NCBI RefSeq assembly: GCF_000744115.1
Contig: NZ_JQLG01000004.1
Location: 1,116,001 to 1,180,000 of the forward strand
Source of the DNA: Carnobacterium alterfunditum DSM 5972
GTDB lineage: Bacteria; Bacillota; Bacilli; Lactobacillales; Carnobacteriaceae
DNA: 64,000 nt
Direction of reading: 5' to 3'
The position numbers were made by a program, and so were the translations under genes. Shown here in pieces: positions 60,062 through 64,000 of the stretch. Below the pieces are notes generated by a model. It was given only the letters and a program-made list of their open reading frames with translations, made no database searches and was not told the origin of the DNA. The first letter of the stretch is position 1. Each line of letters starts with the position of its first letter.

Positions 60062-61336
60062 TTAGTCTTCGCTTGATTCATTCATTAAGCCGGCTCTTTC
60101 AAATAAGTAAAAGGCTACGCTTAAAACGATTCCGACTACACTCGCAAGAATCATCCCTTTTAGTTGAATTCCCGCAAAGTTTACTGTTAGTCCGCTTAAA
60201 CCAGAGACAAGAACGATAGAAGTTAAAATCAGATTTTTTGATTTGCCATAATCTACTTTAGATTCAACTAGTAAACGTAGACCGCTTGTTCCGATCATTC
60301 CGTAAAGCAAGAAGGTTACTCCACCGATCACATTTCCTGGAATCGTCGAGATAAACGCTGCTAAAGGTCCAATGAAAGCCATACAGATTGAGAAAATGGC
60401 CGCTCCAGCAATTACACGTACGCTATATACACGTGTGATCGCCATGACACCAATGTTTTCTCCATAAGTTGTTGTAGGGACCCCACCAATCAGACCAGAT
60501 AAAGCAGTACCCAAATTGTCCGCGAATAAAGAGCGATGTAAACCAGGGTCTTTTATCAAATCATGACCGACAACATTTGAAGTGACGACTTGATGTCCGA
60601 TGTGTTCAGAAGTTAAGACAAGAAGAACCGGCAACATTGTTAGTATGGCATTCACATCGAATTTTGCCCATTGAAAATGAGGCATGGTGAACAATGAGGC
60701 TTCCATTAAAGGTGTGAAATCGACCATTCCAAAGGCTGCAGCAGAGATATAACCAACAACGATTGAAATTAAAATTGGGATCGTGGATAAAAATCCTTTA
60801 AACAGTACCGAACCTAAAATCGCTACACCTAAAGTGATGGAAAAGACGATGAAGTCCTGTGTTGCGGCAGTATCGGTCATTAAGTTGGCACCTATCGAAC
60901 CGCCTTGGACGGTATTACTTGCTAGCTCCAATCCAATCAAAGCAACGACAGCACCCATTGCAGCTGGTGGAAGAACGATGTTGATCCATGCTGTACCTAC
61001 ACGTCTGATAAATAAGGCTAAAAGACAGCCAATGATCCCTAATACAACGAATCCTCCTTGAGCATAAGCAAATCCTTGGTTCGCAATAATAATACTTGCA
61101 GGTCCAATGAAGGCAAAACTTGAACCAAGATAAGCAGGAGCTTTTCCTTTAGTAATAAGAATAAATAATAATGTAGAAATTCCATTCATTAACAAAACAA
61201 TACTAGGGTTAATACCAAAGATGATGGGCACTAATACCGAAGCTCCAAACATAGCAAATGTATGTTGCAAACTTAACGGAATGAGTAATTTCATAGGGAC
61301 CTTTTCATCTATTTGAATAATTTTTTTGCTTGACAT
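60062..61336 (-). CDS. pyrP: Uracil permease
   Basis: 424 residues, nucleobase-cation symporter-2 family with about 12-14 membrane helices (IPLSLQHTFAMFGASVLVPII, GLIGGVPTTTYGENIGVMAITR). Imports uracil. AGGAGG before ATG 61336. The leader carries a PyrR-type attenuator (next entry), which fixes uracil rather than xanthine as the substrate. Confidence 0.93.
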   Translation of the reverse strand: MSSKKIIQIDEKVPMKLLIPLSLQHTFAMFGASVLVPIIFGINPSIVLLMNGISTLLFILITKGKAPAYLGSSFAFIGPASIIIANQGFAYAQGGFVVLGIIGCLLALFIRRVGTAWINIVLPPAAMGAVVALIGLELASNTVQGGSIGANLMTDTAATQDFIVFSITLGVAILGSVLFKGFLSTIPILISIVVGYISAAAFGMVDFTPLMEASLFTMPHFQWAKFDVNAILTMLPVLLVLTSEHIGHQVVTSNVVGHDLIKDPGLHRSLFADNLGTALSGLIGGVPTTTYGENIGVMAITRVYSVRVIAGAAIFSICMAFIGPLAAFISTIPGNVIGGVTFLLYGMIGTSGLRLLVESKVDYGKSKNLILTSIVLVSGLSGLTVNFAGIQLKGMILASVVGIVLSVAFYLFERAGLMNESSED

Positions 61337-61362
61337 GTACGATTCCTCCTATTTTTGGGCAC

Positions 61363-61454
61363 AAAAAATGCCCTCTTTGAATGGTGTATTCGCAAAAGGA
61401 CCTCAGGTATCGTATCATAAATTGACTTGTTACCCTTTTTAATCTCTCTGGATT
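61363..61454 (-). promoter_or_regulatory. PyrR-dependent attenuator
   Basis: On the minus strand, AATCCAGAGAGATT (61441-61454) matches the PyrR binding loop (ARUCCNGNGAGGYU) at all but one position. It is followed by a terminator hairpin, GTCCTTTTG with CAAAGAGGGC, and a T6 tail (61363-61402). High UMP would favour termination before the permease gene. Confidence 0.75.
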
Positions 61455-61554
61455 AAATTAAAAGGACTTCGCTTTGATTTATTCTAGCAGTAAATAATAG
61501 AAATTACAACAAACTATTAATAAATAATTAGATTATCCAAGTGTAGTTTATTGA

Positions 61555-62158
61555 TAGGGTGTATTTTAAAACTATCTTGTTAAGAGAAAAATGGCCGCTA
61601 CTGCTACTGTTTCTAAAATAAACCGATTTGACAGTGAAAAAGGGAAAGAAAGTCGCTACTCAAAGTAGACTATCATTTGAGTCTGTGGAACGAGCGCTAG
61701 TTCGAGTAACTGAGAGTCATTTTTCCATTTGAGTCTGTGGAACGAGCGCTAGTTCGAATAACTGAGAGTTGATTTTCTATTTGAGTATCCGCAACGAGCG
61801 TTAGTTCGAGTAACTGAGAGTTGATTTTCTATCTGAGTATCCGTAACGAGCGTTAGTTCGAGTAACTGAGAGTTGATTTTCTATTTGAGAAGCCGTAACA
61901 AGCGCTAGTTCGAGTAACTGAGAGTCGTTTTTCCATTTGAGAAGCCGTAACGAGTGTTAGTTCGAGTAACTGAGAGTCGTTTTTCCATTTGAGAAGCCGT
62001 AACAAGCGTTAGTTCGAGTAACTCAAAATAGAGAACTATTCTATTTGACTCCATGACTCATTAAGTCGTTCTTATTATTCGATTCTGATCTTAATCACCC
62101 CTTATCTTTCTCAGTTAGCCCAAAATCAGAATAGTCATTAGTTTTAAAGCACATCCTA
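61555..62158. repeat. Minisatellite-bearing element with inverted ends, long copy
   Basis: Same element as 5435-5740 in the opposite orientation: TAGGGTGTATTTTAAAACTA at 61555, and the far end (…GTTTTAAAGCACATCCTA) at 62158. The 52-bp unit, starting at 61677 and 61729, repeats about seven times, with TTGAGAAGCCGTAAC and TTGAGTATCCG variants. The flank (62090-62158) is nearly identical to the first copy's left part. Confidence 0.78.
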
Positions 62159-62375
62159 TTTACTGTAACTTCTTATCTTGGTAAATTAATTCTATTTGTA
62201 TGGATCAGAATAGATTCCAATACCTGTAACTATTGGTTTAATAGAGTCTCATGTATACTATTAATGAATAGAAAAGGTAACCAGAGACGTGTATTCGAAT
62301 AAGCGATTATTAGAAAGAGCGAAAGATTCTTTTCTCTTTTTCCGTAAGTGATTGCATCTAAAGGAGGGGAATAGT

Positions 62376-63047
62376 GTGGAACAACCGACAAATCAAACAG
62401 GTTCAAATTGGCAACGGACAACTGTTTTATTTCTAAGTAGTCAAACAATCTCATTGTTTGGGTCTTCACTAGTCCAGTACGCAATTACGTGGTACCTTAC
62501 TTTGAGAGAGCAATCAGGTGTGATCATGATGCTATCTGTCGTTTTTGGATTTCTGCCGACCTTCTTCTTGTCACCTTTTGCTGGAGTGTGGGCGGATCGC
62601 TACGATCGTAAAAAACTTATTATTCTTTCAGATGCGGTCATTGCTATTTCAACCTTACTTTTGATTTTGTTATTTTTAAGCGGGGAAGGTTCAATATGGG
62701 CCTTATTGATTGCTTCAGCTATTCGAGCTTTAGGTGCGGGAATTCAGACCCCAGCGGTTAGTGCGGTATTACCTCAAATAGTACCAAAAGATAAATTGAC
62801 TAAAGTTAATGGATTCAATGGAAGTATTCAAGCCCTTACGATGTTAGCTTCACCGATGGCAAGTGGAGCATTATTAAACTTTGCTTCACTTGAAATTATT
62901 TTCTTTATTGATGTTATTACAGCAATAGCGGCTATTATTATCTTAGCCTTTTTCTTGAAAATCCCTTCTCACAATAAGGCTACACAAGTTCAAGAAAATT
63001 CTTATTTAACTGACCTTAAATTGGGTTTTATGTATCGTGGATTGTAA
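62376..63047 (+). pseudogene. MFS transporter, cut by IS30
   Basis: About 223 residues from GTG 62376 (AAGGAGGGG upstream). N-terminal six-helix half of a major facilitator (WADRYDRKKLIILSDAVIAI, with the GxWADRYDRK loop, and IRALGAGIQTPAVSAVLPQ). A full protein has about 400 residues. The frame ends at TAA made with the IS30 end at 63046. The rest may continue beyond the IS outside the window. Confidence 0.85.
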
Positions 63048-64000
63048 GATTAAGCTATACAAATAAAAAAGCCATTCGTGATACACTCTAATTGTATTTC
63101 CAACCATAGAAAACAAGGAGTGATCACAAATGACCTATACCCATATTACCATGGATGAACTAGTGATGATAGAAGCTTATTACCATCAAGGTATTCCAGT
63201 TGCTAAAATAGCTGCTTACTTGAATCGTACTCGAACACCGATTAATAATGTTATCAGGTTCTTCAGAGCAGGACATACAGCTTTCGAGTATTACCTACGG
63301 TATAAGAAAAACAAGAAGCAGTGTGGACGCGAAAAAGTTGTTTTACCAGAAGAACAACATCTTTATATCAAGGAAAAAGTAGCTGAAGGCTGGACGCCTG
63401 ATGTCATTATTGGCCGTAAAGAAATGACAATAGACTGTTCCGTACGAACACTTTATAGACAATTTAAAGAAAAAACATTCGATGAAGCTACCCTTCCAAT
63501 GAAAGGGAAAAGAAAGCCTAACGGACATCAAGAACGTAGAGGTAGACAAGCTTATAAACGAAATATCTCTGAAAGAATAATAGATTATCCAACATTTAAA
63601 GAAGAATTTGGTCATATCGAAGGAGATACCATTGTAGGTGTCCGCCACAAAAGTGCGGTCATTACTCTAGTAGAGATTTTATCGAAAGCTATCATTACCT
63701 TAAAGCCCAAAGGGCGTAAAGCCTGCGACATTGAGAGTGCTATGAATCAATGGTTCCAATCCATACCAAAAAAATTATTCAAATCCATTACTTTTGATTG
63801 CGGTAAGGAGTTCTCCAACTGGAAATCTTTGTGCAACCAGCATGATGTCGCTATCTACTTCGCTGACCCTGGAACGCCTTCACAACGAGCTTTAAACGAG
63901 AATTCTAATGGGCTTCTTCGAAAAGATGGATTGCCAAAAGAAATGGATTTCAACGAAGTTGATCAGGCTTTCGTATCGTCTGTTGCACACAAACGGAATA
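63046..64000 (+). mobile_element. IS30-family insertion sequence, left part
   Basis: Left end AAGATTAAGCTATACAAATA, similar to the other IS30 end (AAATTAAGCTAGACAAATA) in the window. The right end is outside the window. Confidence 0.85.
63130..64000 (+). CDS. IS30-family transposase (3' end outside window)
   Basis: At least 290 residues from ATG 63130, open to the window end. Starts MTYTHITMDELVMIEAYYHQ; contains the acidic motifs EGDTIVGVRHKS, ITFDCGKEFSNW and NENSNGLLRKDG. It is a diverged copy of the 18344 transposase, not an identical one. Confidence 0.9.
   Translation, partial: MTYTHITMDELVMIEAYYHQGIPVAKIAAYLNRTRTPINNVIRFFRAGHTAFEYYLRYKKNKKQCGREKVVLPEEQHLYIKEKVAEGWTPDVIIGRKEMTIDCSVRTLYRQFKEKTFDEATLPMKGKRKPNGHQERRGRQAYKRNISERIIDYPTFKEEFGHIEGDTIVGVRHKSAVITLVEILSKAIITLKPKGRKACDIESAMNQWFQSIPKKLFKSITFDCGKEFSNWKSLCNQHDVAIYFADPGTPSQRALNENSNGLLRKDGLPKEMDFNEVDQAFVSSVAHKRN

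Noticed and set aside
61677-62040. A CRISPR array was considered for the 52-bp repeats.
   Set aside because: The units are directly adjacent with no unique spacers, the whole unit is variable, and no cas gene is nearby.

Overview
The window is a low-GC Firmicutes chromosome around the replication origin, most likely a Carnobacterium or close relative in the Lactobacillales. This rests on the gene order (rpmH-rnpA-yidC-jag leftward, dnaA-dnaN-yaaA-recF-gyrB-gyrA rightward, then rpsF-ssb-rpsR-gdpP-rplI-dnaB-purA and walRKHI-walJ-htrA-rlmH), the AT-rich bases, TTG/GTG starts and protein character. The genus is inferred; no search was possible.

Layout. 1-5.4 kb: the end of a trehalose repressor gene, an IS3-family insertion sequence (IS) and a treP-treA operon with a recognisable TreR operator and cre site. 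5.4-6.3 kb has no gene but holds two kinds of repeat element. 6.4-8.7 kb: jag, yidC, rnpA, rpmH. 8.9-10.8 kb: a bipartite oriC flanking dnaA, with DnaA boxes and a DnaA-trio unwinding motif. 10.8-18.2 kb: dnaN to gyrA. 18.2-20.8 kb: an ISL3-family element with a perfect 8-bp target duplication, itself carrying an IS30-family element. 20.8-28.8 kb: two repeat copies, then ribosomal protein, replication and purine genes, three parS-like sites and tRNA-Lys. 29-42.4 kb: a ZIP transporter, a cytoplasmic alpha-amylase, two small envelope-type proteins, a PTS EIIA, the Wal cell-wall regulatory operon, HtrA, a small CxxH/CxxC protein and RlmH. Five perfect DnaA boxes surround the last two.

42.4-48.4 kb looks like a small genomic island at the 3' end of rlmH. 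A 20-bp direct repeat that begins inside the last rlmH codons recurs 6 kb downstream, as in SCC-type integration, but no recombinase gene lies inside. It carries a drug-type ABC exporter, oleate hydratase, a TetR regulator, a broken HTH gene and a VOC protein. 48.4-51.3 kb holds decayed relics between single genes. 51.3-61.3 kb is an accessory or metabolic stretch: GST-like YghU, two AlkD-like proteins, a tRNA deacylase, FabV, a glyoxalase II-like hydrolase, an epoxide-hydrolase-like protein, a NUDIX protein, and a uracil permease behind a PyrR attenuator. 61.5-64 kb has a second large repeat element and an MFS gene cut by another IS30.

The most unusual signals are (i) two elements with matching inverted ends that carry a 52-bp minisatellite (about 3 and 7 units), (ii) a family of five palindromic elements of about 200-260 bp whose ends resemble those of the resident ISL3 element and one of which has an ISL3-sized target duplication, (iii) the rlmH island, and (iv) the DnaA-box cluster about 31 kb from oriC.
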